DNA of 64,000 nt from contig CAZLEX010000003.1 in the NCBI GenBank assembly GCA_964558655.1, forward strand, positions 23,419 through 87,418, in the 5' to 3' direction. Shown here piece after piece: positions 27,466 to 36,461 of the stretch (position 1 is the stretch's first letter; every line of letters starts with the position of its first letter). Both the position numbers and the translations under genes were made by a program. Below the pieces are notes generated by a model, which searched no databases, was not told the DNA's origin, and worked only from the letters and a program-made list of their open reading frames with translations. The stretch comes from RGIG6353 sp964558655. GTDB lineage: Bacteria > Bacillota > Clostridia > Oscillospirales > SIG627.

Positions 27466-30400
27466 ATGAGTTTTGAAAAGTATACGAAGTTTTTTGACGG
27501 AGAACCCGACGGAAAAACCGTTCGTGTAAAAGGCAGTGCCGAATTTTCTTTTTCCGCCGTACCGCAGGAAAATACGGCTTACAGGCTTTTCACGGTAGGG
27601 GAAAGTGAACAGTATTACATGTATAAGGACGAACCCGACGGGCCTCTCCTTTACCGTTCGCTTTCCGACAGTTTGAATACCGAACACGCCGTACACGATG
27701 CTTTCTGCCTTGATTTCTCCTCACGCAGAAGCGAAGATTTTATAAGGCGTACTTATAAGAAAGTCATGTGGCCGCCGGTACTCTCTTATCTTATGATGAA
27801 TCCCGTTCCGACGCTTTGGAAAACCGGCATCACCGTTTCGGGAGAGAATGTTACGGTGGAAGATGACGGATTTTTGCAGATGCGTGTGGATATACGGCTG
27901 AAAAAAGAAAATGTCAATCCTCACAGTACCGCCGGCAAACCCGATTACAGTATCGTTATTCCTTTTCCATGCGGTACATATTCTCCCGTCCGTCTTGAAA
28001 AAGAAATAGATATCCCGCAAAATACTTCTCATGTCGGAGTTTTTGTCGAAGGTAAAAAATATACGGGAAAAGTTTGGTGTGAAATGCCGTTTTTGACCGG
28101 AGACTCTCAAAATTTGCTCCCGCCGTTTGCTCCGCATGACGAAACCGGTGAGAAGTTTATGTGGACTTCGCAGTATTTGAGTCGTCGCGAATGGCCGGAA
28201 TTTCGCGTTAAACTTAACGGCGAGACGGTTTTTTCGGGAGAAGTTTTCGAGCGGTCTCACCGTCATTCCGAGTGGGAGATTCCTCTGCCGGCACAACTCA
28301 TAAAAGAAAATAACGCTCTTTCTTACGAACTTATTTCGGATTACCGGGAGCCTTTGCCTTACACATTTTACGAAATAGGACTTATCGAACAGCCCTCTGC
28401 CGATATTTCTCTTATTTCCGTACAGCAGATTTCTCATGCGGGCGGTAAATTACGCGTGCTGATAAAGACAATGTATGAGAACATGAGGGTTACTCTTTCG
28501 GAATGTGACAGTGCTCTTTCGGGAGAAAGTGAGTATTTCTTTGAGGAAAGAGGACTTCACGGAATTTTGCTTGACTGCCTTTATCCCGCACTGTCTCAGA
28601 AGTTTACTTTGAGTACGGAGAGTACGACTGTTTCGGGAGTGGCTGAAAGAATAGCCGTGAAGAATGAGGACGGAGTGATTACCGGATCCGGAGATATGAT
28701 TTACATATGTGCCGACGATGACAGCATGGAAGAGTATCTGTCATGGTATGTTTCAAACGGCGTGGGGGATCTGGTAACTATTCGTCCCGCTTATCGCTGG
28801 TCGGGCACGAGGTGCCTTAACAAGCCTCTATGGAGACGCCTTTGCAAGCTTATGGATGAGCTTGACATGAAGTGGGTGATGATTGCCGACGGAAGAGAAC
28901 TTCAGGGAATTTCCGCACAGCCTTCCGATGAGGATATGGCAGGACGGGGATATCTCGGCAGACAGGACCACGAATGTGACGGAGCCGAATTTTACTGGGG
29001 ACAGAAAAAGGCAGATTCATTCTATACTGAACAGTGGCTTGATATGGCACATTTTGCATGGCAGGAAGACCGTGAGCATGTGCGGGGTGCTTTTTCCGAA
29101 AGTGAGTACATTTACAAAGGTAATGATATATATTACCGCTCCGACCGCGACCGTCCGAAAGACAATGCTCTTTGCCGAAGTGCAGTAGTCGGACATATTG
29201 ACGCCGCAAAAAGTTCGGGAGCAAAGCGTCATACCGGCCCCGCCTCCGTTTTCAAGTATATGTACGAAGCGGGTTATACATGGCTCGGAGCCGAAACAAT
29301 GTATTCCACAATGGAATTGACTTTGGGCTTTTTACGCGGTTTTGCCAAAGATAAATCAATGACCTCGTGGGGCGTTCATCACGCTTTGCAGTGGTCCTCA
29401 ACTCCCAATGACGCACCGGAACATTTCAGAAGATTTAAGCTTGCACTTTATGCTTCCTATATTCTCGGAGCAACCGATATAAATACCGAAGAGGGATTTT
29501 GGCATATTGAAGAGGGATACGAACATTATCACCGTTTTTCTCACGCCTGCAGGGAACATCTTGCCTGTCAGCAGGAGTTCTTCCGATATGTTTGCTCACA
29601 CACGAGAAGCGGAGAGTTTTACACACCTTTTGCGTTGATTTCCGGGCGTGATGACGGTATTGATATGAGTGCGATAGGTAAAAACTGGGGCATGGAGGGA
29701 GAGAAAACGCCTGCCGAAAGAAGCTGGGAACTTGTCAAAGCTCTTTATCCTCAGTCAAAGCCCGCAACTCTCATGACTTATCATAATTGCCCAACGGACC
29801 GTGCAGTCGGTTTTCATACCTCAACTCCCTACGGCTCATGTGACATGATTCCCGCCGAGAGCAGAACGGAAACCGTGCAGTCTTATCGGTCGCTGATTTT
29901 TATGGGATATAACCGAATGACAGACAGCGATGAGCGTAAATTCTTCCGTTGCATGAAAAACGGAGCGTCTGTGCTCATGACTCGTGCACATCTTACAAAA
30001 ACATCGGATTTTGCCACGATAAAACAGGGTAATCTCGAATTTGACAACAGCTGTCTTTCTTTTACCGAAGGCGATCCCGTTTTCGTTTCGGACACCTTTA
30101 ACGGCAACTCCGTTTTTGTGTGTGACAATCCTTTGCCTGCCGACGAAGTTTTGCTTTATACCGATTCTCACAGGCCTCTTTTGTGTCGCTACCGCGTCGG
30201 AAAAGGCGAGCTTTATCTCTTTTCCGTCAGGGAATATCCCTCTTGCCCGGCTATTTCCGAATATTATGAGGAGATGATGATTCGCCTTGCGGAAAAGGCG
30301 GGAGAAGAGGAAGATGTTTGGGCAAAAACCGGAGAAGATACCGAGTTTGCCGTATATGTTCAGCCCGACGGAACCCGTCATGTGTATTTTCTCGCTGTCG

Positions 30401-30684
30401 ATTGGTGGCAGGACAGTGAAAAATTGCGGACTGCGTATTTGAAAATAGGTGATGACGGATACCGTGTACAAATGCCTTTCGGCACCCTTGTGAAGTGCGT
30501 TTGCAATGAAAGCTGTGCCGTTTGGACTGCCGACGGTGAGGGCGAAGTTCTCTCTGTTTCCAAAAAATGCGTTCGGGTGCAGGGGAACGGTACTGTCGTG
30601 TTTACTGTCGCACAAAACGGCAGTCAGAAAGATATTGAGGTCGATTTTTCTTCTTCGCCCGTTAAAGAGTTCGGCTTAAACTAA
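27466..30684 (+). CDS. Large putative glycoside hydrolase-like protein, unassigned family
   Basis: 1072 residues, no signal peptide. I do not recognise an established family. Residues ~150-400 are strand-rich and sandwich-like. A central region (~430-700) reads like a (beta/alpha)8 barrel, with acidic residues at strand ends: E610 in LGAETMYST and E675/E676 in DINTEEGFW are candidate catalytic acids. Residues ~795-900 (YRSLIFMGYNRMTDSDER) resemble the amidotransferase-like fold used as a trimerisation domain in some beta-galactosidases. The C-terminus is strand-rich. AAGGAG precedes the ATG, 12 bases after rqcH. Intracellular carbohydrate cleavage is inference. Confidence 0.5.
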   Translation: MSFEKYTKFFDGEPDGKTVRVKGSAEFSFSAVPQENTAYRLFTVGESEQYYMYKDEPDGPLLYRSLSDSLNTEHAVHDAFCLDFSSRRSEDFIRRTYKKVMWPPVLSYLMMNPVPTLWKTGITVSGENVTVEDDGFLQMRVDIRLKKENVNPHSTAGKPDYSIVIPFPCGTYSPVRLEKEIDIPQNTSHVGVFVEGKKYTGKVWCEMPFLTGDSQNLLPPFAPHDETGEKFMWTSQYLSRREWPEFRVKLNGETVFSGEVFERSHRHSEWEIPLPAQLIKENNALSYELISDYREPLPYTFYEIGLIEQPSADISLISVQQISHAGGKLRVLIKTMYENMRVTLSECDSALSGESEYFFEERGLHGILLDCLYPALSQKFTLSTESTTVSGVAERIAVKNEDGVITGSGDMIYICADDDSMEEYLSWYVSNGVGDLVTIRPAYRWSGTRCLNKPLWRRLCKLMDELDMKWVMIADGRELQGISAQPSDEDMAGRGYLGRQDHECDGAEFYWGQKKADSFYTEQWLDMAHFAWQEDREHVRGAFSESEYIYKGNDIYYRSDRDRPKDNALCRSAVVGHIDAAKSSGAKRHTGPASVFKYMYEAGYTWLGAETMYSTMELTLGFLRGFAKDKSMTSWGVHHALQWSSTPNDAPEHFRRFKLALYASYILGATDINTEEGFWHIEEGYEHYHRFSHACREHLACQQEFFRYVCSHTRSGEFYTPFALISGRDDGIDMSAIGKNWGMEGEKTPAERSWELVKALYPQSKPATLMTYHNCPTDRAVGFHTSTPYGSCDMIPAESRTETVQSYRSLIFMGYNRMTDSDERKFFRCMKNGASVLMTRAHLTKTSDFATIKQGNLEFDNSCLSFTEGDPVFVSDTFNGNSVFVCDNPLPADEVLLYTDSHRPLLCRYRVGKGELYLFSVREYPSCPAISEYYEEMMIRLAEKAGEEEDVWAKTGEDTEFAVYVQPDGTRHVYFLAVDWWQDSEKLRTAYLKIGDDGYRVQMPFGTLVKCVCNESCAVWTADGEGEVLSVSKKCVRVQGNGTVVFTVAQNGSQKDIEVDFSSSPVKEFGLN

Positions 30685-30723
30685 ATTTCGCCTGTACCGA
30701 AAAAGTAATGTAAAATATAAAGT

Positions 30724-30773
30724 CCCCCGATTTTTCGACTGCAAGGCCGAAAAAAATCGGGGGAGTTTTGTTT
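30724..30773 (+). terminator. Strong terminator ending the plus-strand run
   Basis: CCCCCGATTTTTCG (30724-30737) pairs with CGAAAAAAATCGGGGG (30748-30763) apart from two bulged A, followed by TTTTGTTT. It lies 40 bases after the glycosidase-like gene. Confidence 0.9.
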
Positions 30774-30809
30774 GTGTGATAAGCGCCGTAAAAGTCGTAT
30801 AATAAAAAC

Positions 30810-31043
30810 TTATTCCTTGACAATCAGGTCGGCGATCGCTTCGATCACCTCGTCCTCATCGGCACCTTCAGCCGTGAGAGTAATCGGTTGCATAAGGTTA
30901 AGGGAGAAAATACCCATTATGGATTTTGCATCTACAACATATCTGCCGCTGGAAAGGTCAACATCGGAAGTAAAGCGGGAAACGGTATTGATAAAACTCT
31001 GTACCTGAGGAATTGTCGAAAGGCGTATTTGTGCTTGTTTCAT
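30810..31043 (-). CDS. HPr-family protein lacking the catalytic histidine
   Basis: 77 residues with the HPr fold pattern and the regulatory serine S41 in DAKSIMGIFSL, the HPr kinase site that signals catabolite repression. The GLHARPA segment with the phosphorylated His15 is replaced by the shorter IPQVQSF. It cannot pass phosphate in the PTS and is comparable to Crh of Bacillus, which also lacks the histidine. AAGGAG precedes the ATG. A regulatory role is inference from the retained serine. Confidence 0.85.
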   Translation of the reverse strand: MKQAQIRLSTIPQVQSFINTVSRFTSDVDLSSGRYVVDAKSIMGIFSLNLMQPITLTAEGADEDEVIEAIADLIVKE

Positions 31044-31066
31044 AATAATCTCCTTTATTCGTAAAA

Positions 31067-31771
31067 TTACGGAAGAAGTCTGCGGGGAACAATGCGGTGT
31101 GCCACAAGGCAGGGTTCAAAAGCTTCTGCATATTTTGTTTTGCATTGCATACCGCGAAATTCCGAGAGAATTCTGCACTCGTTTGTATAGTCGACATGGT
31201 CATGCTCACGCAGCCATACTTCCTGACTTTCGTGACACATGAGCATTTCGATTTTCTTATCGTAAACATCGGTGATATCGACATACTCACTCGGATTGAA
31301 ACCGACCTCAGACGCCGTACCCATATAATAAATGGGAGCAATCTTGTCTATGGCGGGGTACTTCGTGACATAGTGAGGACAAGTCGCCATGAACGAAGCG
31401 TCAAAAGCGAGATGAGAAGCGGCAACATGGTCGCACATATAATCGTTCGGTTTTTGAATAAAGATCAGGTCAGGATTGACCTGTCTGAAAATATCGACCA
31501 TTATGTCTTTTTGCTCACGGCTTTGATAATAGGACTGAAGGTCGCCTATGTCAGCCGTAATGTAGTTAAAACCGGCAAGTTCACATGAACGGCGAGCCTC
31601 GTTTTTTCTCATTTCGGCAAGCTCGTCGGGCATAATAACGGCGTGTCCCATGCTTCCGTTGTTGACGGTGCATATCCAGACCTCGTCGCCTCTCTGTTTG
31701 CATTTTAAAAGAGTTCCGGCACAGTGAAATTCAACATCGTCGGGATGTGCCGCCACTGCCAATACTATCAT
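31067..31771 (-). CDS. PIG-L (LmbE-like) family deacetylase
   Basis: 234 residues. The zinc site AHPDD lies at residues 8-12, with further ligands in the histidine-rich YMCDHVAASHLAF. The family removes acetyl groups from N-acetylglucosamine-type substrates, for example in bacillithiol or mycothiol synthesis. No thiol-synthesis partner is adjacent, so the substrate is open. GGAG precedes the ATG. The His-less HPr gene follows 23 bases downstream and could be co-transcribed. Confidence 0.85.
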   Translation of the reverse strand: MIVLAVAAHPDDVEFHCAGTLLKCKQRGDEVWICTVNNGSMGHAVIMPDELAEMRKNEARRSCELAGFNYITADIGDLQSYYQSREQKDIMVDIFRQVNPDLIFIQKPNDYMCDHVAASHLAFDASFMATCPHYVTKYPAIDKIAPIYYMGTASEVGFNPSEYVDITDVYDKKIEMLMCHESQEVWLREHDHVDYTNECRILSEFRGMQCKTKYAEAFEPCLVAHRIVPRRLLP

Positions 31772-31860
31772 AAGCGTATCTCCGTGCTTTTAATATAAAA
31801 TTTATATAATGATTATATAACATAAGGAGGTATTTGTCAACATAATAATGAATAAAAGCC

Positions 31861-32364
31861 TTATGATTTTTTCAGTCTGTCTTCCATGTAGCCCACAATA
31901 TTTTCACGCGGTATTTTGAGGACATGGGAGATTTCGTCGAAAAGTATCCTTTCGGCTTTTTCGGCAATTGCGTCATCGGAGGCACGGGACTTTTTTCCGG
32001 CGGCAGCAAGATATGCACGCCTTTCCCAAACGGCCTTTATTACAGCACAAACTTCCTGTCTGTCACCTGTTTCGAGCATGGCACGGAACTTCTGAGCTCT
32101 CAGCTTGTCGTTGTTTTCCCACTCCACGAAAAGAGAGGGGAAAGTGTCAATAAGAGCGTCGATCTCGCTTTCGGTCATAAGAGGCATTATTTTTCCGCAC
32201 AGTTCTTCATTTGACAGAGGCACCAAAACCGAAGAGTTTCTGTCATGCAGCGGTCGCAAAACATAGTATTCTTCGCATTTGCCGGAAAAATTTTCTTTTT
32301 TTATATCTTCTATTCGGCAAAGGCCGGATGACCTGTAAAGCACTGTATCACCGATTTTCCACAC
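31861..32364 (-). CDS. CarD-family transcription regulator
   Basis: 167 residues. The N-terminal Tudor-like RNA-polymerase interaction domain (IGDTVLYRSSGLCRIEDI, then YYVLRPLHD) and the helical C-terminal half match CarD/CdnL proteins, which bind the RNA polymerase beta subunit and stabilise promoter complexes. The start is GTG, with AAGGAG 9 bases before it. It is a single gene. Confidence 0.88.
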   Translation of the reverse strand: MWKIGDTVLYRSSGLCRIEDIKKENFSGKCEEYYVLRPLHDRNSSVLVPLSNEELCGKIMPLMTESEIDALIDTFPSLFVEWENNDKLRAQKFRAMLETGDRQEVCAVIKAVWERRAYLAAAGKKSRASDDAIAEKAERILFDEISHVLKIPRENIVGYMEDRLKKS

Positions 32365-32483
32365 AGTCTGTATCTCCTTGTCTTAAAAAATTAGGTTTCG
32401 CAAGACTTACCGTATGTATTATACCGCAAAACGCAAAAAATTGCATGAGTGATTTTTAACAAAAATCAAAGACCTTTATGCAC

Positions 32484-33005
32484 TTAAAGTAACCAAACAT
32501 CAATTTTCGAGTCCCGCTTGGGACGGTTGTAATAATCGCGGGTGGCTTGGACAAGACGAAGAAATTCTTCTCTTATTTGCTCGGGAGAGGTAATTTGCAC
32601 AAAGTCTCCCGCCTCAAGAAGCTTTGAAAAAAGCGTATCGGAATTTACCTGAAAAACGGCACGCACTGCGTCGGAATCTTCAATCCCCGTCTTTTTACCG
32701 AAAATTTTTTCGACTTTCGCTTCGTTTTCCTTGCGGTATTCCAGCGTTACGACCTCTTTTTTTGCCGTTGAGGGAATTTTCGCACCGCTTTTTTCCATGT
32801 AGTAACCGAGTTTATTGTCGTGACACAGGACGATTTTGTATCCGTTTGAAATAAGCGTGTTTATGTCACGGCAGACGGATTTACGCTCTGCCGAAAAGCC
32901 CTGCTCTTCCAAAGCGGCACATATTTGCGAAGCTGTTACCGGGTGCTTTGCGTCACTTTCGGAAAGAATTGACAGCACTTTCAGAAGTTTGACTTTCGAT
33001 TGCAT
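32484..33005 (-). CDS. HTH regulator of the WYL/DeoR type, short form
   Basis: 173 residues. An N-terminal winged helix (residues ~1-65, with ERKSVCRDINTLI as recognition region) is followed by EVVTLEYRKEN and a C-terminal WCX-like end (DFVQITSPEQIREEFL). Usual WYL proteins have ~300 residues; the central WYL domain is missing here and the two ends are joined. GGAGG precedes the ATG. The target is unknown; it is divergent from the membrane peptide and site-2 protease pair. Confidence 0.75.
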   Translation of the reverse strand: MQSKVKLLKVLSILSESDAKHPVTASQICAALEEQGFSAERKSVCRDINTLISNGYKIVLCHDNKLGYYMEKSGAKIPSTAKKEVVTLEYRKENEAKVEKIFGKKTGIEDSDAVRAVFQVNSDTLFSKLLEAGDFVQITSPEQIREEFLRLVQATRDYYNRPKRDSKIDVWLL

Positions 33006-33124
33006 ATTTTTTCCTCCTGCTGTTAAACTGTTGTTAAAATTTGCACTTGTTCTTTTTATTAATATAATTATACCACACCTGTGACAAAAAGTGTATATGT
33101 TTTTTTGATTTTGAGGTGATTTTT

Positions 33125-33301
33125 TTGAAAAAAGTTTTTATCCTGATTGTGACGGCTCTTCTTCTTTTTGCTTCGTCTGTCCGTTTTCGAGGGGGCGGGG
33201 GAGATTTATCCGAGAGTTTGGATACGCTTGTCTCGGCACTGAGTGAAAATTCCGCTGCCGCCGAAGTCTTTTGCCCGAAAGACGAGACGGTCGGGACATG
33301 A
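33125..33301 (+). CDS. Small signal-anchored peptide coupled to a site-2 protease
   Basis: 58 residues starting at TTG 33125, with GAGGTGA 6 bases before it. Residues ~3-18 are hydrophobic (signal or anchor), then RFRGGGGDL and a short acidic/serine-rich tail. No family is recognised. Its stop overlaps the protease start (ATGA), so both are translated together. This suggests a partner or regulator of the protease, in the way SpoIVFA holds SpoIVFB, but there is no sequence similarity to show that. Confidence 0.6.
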   Translation: MKKVFILIVTALLLFASSVRFRGGGGDLSESLDTLVSALSENSAAAEVFCPKDETVGT

Positions 33302-33894
33302 GGGTTAGAATAGAAGCCGATTTTGCACTGACGCTGTTTTTTGTTTTTTTAATGAATTCAATACAGTCTCTTCTCCTCTTTTTTACCGCCGCCGCTCTTC
33401 ACGAAATGGGACACATTTTCTTTCTGTCGGTCTACAAAATAAAAAATACCGAGCTTGTACTCGGTATAACGGGAGCCGAAATTCACGCCGATATGACTTT
33501 TGTGCCGTATAAAAGAGAAGCTTGCGTGTGTTTGGGAGGAGCCGGGTGCAATATTGTCGTGTGTGTCCTCTGCTTGCTGTTTTTGCATTTCTTTTATTCA
33601 AAACAGGTTGTATTTTTCTTTTTTGCCAATCTGTTTTATGCTGCGGCTAATCTTCTTCCCGTATCGGGACTTGACGGCGGAAGAGCTCTCGAATGTTTAT
33701 TGCTGTCAAAGTTTGAAATGATTTTCGCACGGAAGATTCTTTTCGTCGTAAGTGGTGTCAGTGCCGCCGGCGTCTGTGTCGGCTCGTTTTTTGCCTTCCG
33801 TCTGTTCGGATTTAATCCGACGCTTCTGGTGCTTGCACTGAGCCTTGTCTTTCAGTGCATATTTTCAAATCCCTGCTGGCGTAAAGCTTCGTAA
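33298..33894 (+). CDS. SpoIVFB-like site-2 (M50) intramembrane protease
   Basis: 198 residues with about five membrane segments. The zinc motif is HEMGH (H35, E36, H39) in the second segment, and the third ligand region is NLLPVSGLDGGR. Size and motif order match SpoIVFB, which activates SigK in the Bacillus mother cell; other M50 proteases of this size exist. It has no C-terminal CBS domain, unlike Bacillus SpoIVFB. The last 43 bases overlap the convergent trmL. Confidence 0.8.
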   Translation: MRVRIEADFALTLFFVFLMNSIQSLLLFFTAAALHEMGHIFFLSVYKIKNTELVLGITGAEIHADMTFVPYKREACVCLGGAGCNIVVCVLCLLFLHFFYSKQVVFFFFANLFYAAANLLPVSGLDGGRALECLLLSKFEMIFARKILFVVSGVSAAGVCVGSFFAFRLFGFNPTLLVLALSLVFQCIFSNPCWRKAS

Positions 33895-34325
33895 ACCGCA
33901 ACCGCTGCGGCGTTGGAAAGGTTAAGACAACGCAGGTCGCTTCTCATGGGTATCCTCACACATTCTTCACGCCTTTTTTCAATCAAATCGGCGGGAAGTC
34001 CGCGAGTTTCCTTGCCGAAAATAAGAAAGACTTTCCCCGTGAGGTCGGCGTCGCAGTAGTTTCTTTGAGCTTTTGTTGTGAAAAAAAACATCTTTCCGAT
34101 GTTTTTTTCGAAAAATTCCTCTATGTTATCGTAATAGCGAATGTCAAGCTTGTCCCAATAGTCAAGCCCCGCACGCTTCAGCTTTGCCGAATCGGGACAG
34201 AAACCGAGAGGGCGTATGAGATGAAGTACGGCACCCGTTACCGCACAGGTGCGGGCAATGTTGCCGGTATTTTGAGGAATTTCCGGTTCGTGAAGAACTA
34301 TGTTTATTTTGTCGTTTGTTTGCAT
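33852..34325 (-). CDS. trmL: tRNA (cytidine/uridine-34) 2'-O-methyltransferase
   Basis: 157 residues, SPOUT fold. EPEIPQNTGNIARTCA at the start, FGKETRGLP in the middle and the knot-forming LRCLNLSNAAAVAVYEALRQ at the end are diagnostic of TrmL. It methylates the wobble base of some leucine tRNAs. ATG 34325 is chosen for its GGAG at 7 bases. Confidence 0.92.
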   Translation of the reverse strand: MQTNDKINIVLHEPEIPQNTGNIARTCAVTGAVLHLIRPLGFCPDSAKLKRAGLDYWDKLDIRYYDNIEEFFEKNIGKMFFFTTKAQRNYCDADLTGKVFLIFGKETRGLPADLIEKRREECVRIPMRSDLRCLNLSNAAAVAVYEALRQQGFENMH

Positions 34326-34365
34326 CTTATTTCTCCGTGTAAAAAACTTGCTTATTTTCAATCAA

Positions 34366-34394
34366 ATGATACCACATAAAGCGGCAATTTGTAA
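34366..34394 (-). promoter_or_regulatory. Promoter of trmL with extended -10
   Basis: Minus strand: TTACAA (34389-34394), 17 bases, TATCAT (34366-34371) with TGTGG directly before the -10. Confidence 0.5.
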
Positions 34395-34421
34395 AGTATT
34401 TTATAAAAATTCGTGATAAAC

Positions 34422-34450
34422 TTGACAAAACGGGCTTTAGTAAATATAAT
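34422..34450 (+). promoter_or_regulatory. Consensus SigA promoter of the acyl-CoA synthetase cluster
   Basis: TTGACA (34422-34427), exactly 17 bases, TATAAT (34445-34450). Both hexamers are perfect. Confidence 0.9.
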
Positions 34451-34519
34451 AGAGAAAGCACGACCGAAAATTCGTGCGTGATTTTGTGTTATCAGCTGTA
34501 ACGGAAGAAAGGAAAAATT

Positions 34520-36217
34520 ATGAAAAAAGGTTATCCCGATCACCGATACCGTGTTACAACCGACTTTAAACAGCTTGTAAAATCGGCGGCGGAAGAATAC
34601 GGCGACCGTGTCTATCTTCGCTCAAAAGGCAAAGCTCCCGATGAATTCATCGATGTGACTTATACCGAGTTTGACGAAATGGTCGATTTTTTGGGTACTT
34701 CGTTTTACGCTATGGGACTCGCACGGGAACATATAGCGATAATCGGAAACACTTGCCCCGAATGGATTGCCTCTTACATTGCCTGCATTGCCGGAGGCGG
34801 TGTTGCGGTTCCGCTTGACCGTGAACTGCACAAAGAGGAGATAGGCAAGTTTATAGAATTGGCACAAGTTCGTGCAGTAGTCTTTTCTCCCTCATTCCGC
34901 GAACTTTTTGAACAGCTTTCCGATATACTGCCGGTTTCTTATTTTATAGAAATCGGAGACGGGGAAGACTTTATAAACGAAAAATTCACGAGTACGGCAC
35001 GCCTTATCGAGAGCGGCCGCGAACTTATAGACGACGGATATCGCGATTATCTCGAATTTGAGCCTATCGTCGCAGACGATGCCGCAATACTCTTTACATC
35101 GGGAACTACCGGTACCAGCAAGGGCGTTTTGCTCTCTCAGGCAAATATCGTTTCGGCAATAAATGCGTCTAACAGTATGCTTTATTTTTCACCCGACGAT
35201 GTGTTAATGTCCGTTTTGCCAATTCATCATACTTACGAGATGACCTGCGGAATACTCACCCCGCTTGCGATAGGCGCGACCGTTTGCATAAACGACAGCC
35301 TGAAATATCTTGTAAAAAATCTTAAAACTTTTCGTCCTACGGTTCTTATACTCGTTCCGCAGTTCGTTACCACGATTTACAAGCGTATATGGGACAGTGC
35401 CGTAAAAAGCGGTAAAGACAAAAAGCTTAAGAACGGCATAGGCGTAAGCAATGTGTTGCGTAAACTCAAACTCGATATCACCAAATCGCTTTTTTCGGAG
35501 GTTACCTCTACTTTCGGCGGAAGACTGCGTAAAGTCGTTTGCGGCGGTGCGGCTCTGTCCGAAGAATATGTTAAGGGATTTAACGATCTCGGTATAAATC
35601 TGGTGCAGGGATACGGAATTACCGAGTGTGCACCGCTCATTTCGGTTTGTCCGTTTACATGGAACAAATACGGGTCGGTAGGTCTGCCCGTACCCGGACT
35701 TGAAGTGAGAATTGTCAAGGAAAAATCAAGTGACCGTGACGGTGAAATTGTTGTGAGAGGCACCAATGTCATGCGTGGATATTACAACGATCCCGTAAAA
35801 ACGCGTGAGGTACTTACTCCGTCCGGCTGGTTCTCAACGGGAGATATCGGATACACCGACGAGGACGGCTTCATATATATTACGGGAAGAAAAAAGAATA
35901 TCATAATCCTTGACAACGGAAAGAATGTTTTCCCGGAAGAGCTTGAAGAATACATTTACCGTTCTCCGCTCGTCGCAGAGTGCATTGTTGCGGGGAAGAA
36001 GACAGAGGACGGCTCCACCGTCATCTGTGCCCAGATATATCCGGATTTTGAAAAAGCGAAAGAACAGGGTATCGAGGGAATTGAAAACATTAAAGACACG
36101 CTCCGTGACTATGTTCAGAATCTTAACAAGACACTTCCTCTGTTCAAGCAGATAAGAAGCGTTGAGATAAGAAAGAGCGAGTTTGATAAAACAACAACAA
36201 AAAAAATCAAAAGGTAA
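34520..36217 (+). CDS. AMP-dependent long-chain acyl-CoA (or acyl-ACP) synthetase
   Basis: 565 residues. The adenylate-forming motifs are FTSGTTGTSKGV (P-loop), GYGITECAP and GWFSTGDIGY, and the late GRKKNIIILDNGKNVFPEE; a C-terminal lysine follows. It activates a fatty acid as acyl-AMP and transfers it to a thiol. An acyl carrier protein starts 15 bases downstream, so the natural acceptor may be that ACP rather than CoA (inference). The first two thirds match FadD/AAE-type enzymes. Confidence 0.88.
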   Translation: MKKGYPDHRYRVTTDFKQLVKSAAEEYGDRVYLRSKGKAPDEFIDVTYTEFDEMVDFLGTSFYAMGLAREHIAIIGNTCPEWIASYIACIAGGGVAVPLDRELHKEEIGKFIELAQVRAVVFSPSFRELFEQLSDILPVSYFIEIGDGEDFINEKFTSTARLIESGRELIDDGYRDYLEFEPIVADDAAILFTSGTTGTSKGVLLSQANIVSAINASNSMLYFSPDDVLMSVLPIHHTYEMTCGILTPLAIGATVCINDSLKYLVKNLKTFRPTVLILVPQFVTTIYKRIWDSAVKSGKDKKLKNGIGVSNVLRKLKLDITKSLFSEVTSTFGGRLRKVVCGGAALSEEYVKGFNDLGINLVQGYGITECAPLISVCPFTWNKYGSVGLPVPGLEVRIVKEKSSDRDGEIVVRGTNVMRGYYNDPVKTREVLTPSGWFSTGDIGYTDEDGFIYITGRKKNIIILDNGKNVFPEELEEYIYRSPLVAECIVAGKKTEDGSTVICAQIYPDFEKAKEQGIEGIENIKDTLRDYVQNLNKTLPLFKQIRSVEIRKSEFDKTTTKKIKR

Positions 36218-36232
36218 TTTAAGGAGTTTTTT

Positions 36233-36457
36233 ATGTTTGAAGAAATCAAAGAGGCACTTGAAGAAGAACTTGATGTTCCTGCCGACATTATCACACCCTC
36301 ATCGGAATTCGTTAACGATTTAAAGCTCAATTCACTTGAACTTGCGGATTTGGTTGTTATTTGCGAGGAAAGATTTGAAATTGAAATCGATGAAGAAGAT
36401 GTTCATTCGCTCATCACCGTCGGAGACCTTGTTGAGTACATCGAATCCAAGAGGTGA
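36233..36457 (+). CDS. Acyl carrier protein
   Basis: 74 residues, acidic and helical. The phosphopantetheine serine is S34 in LKLNSLELADLV; the usual DSL is NSL. The length and the variant motif suggest a dedicated carrier rather than the FAS ACP. It is preceded by AAGGAG and sits between the synthetase and the cyclophilin. Confidence 0.88.
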   Translation: MFEEIKEALEEELDVPADIITPSSEFVNDLKLNSLELADLVVICEERFEIEIDEEDVHSLITVGDLVEYIESKR

Positions 36458-36461
36458 GTGT

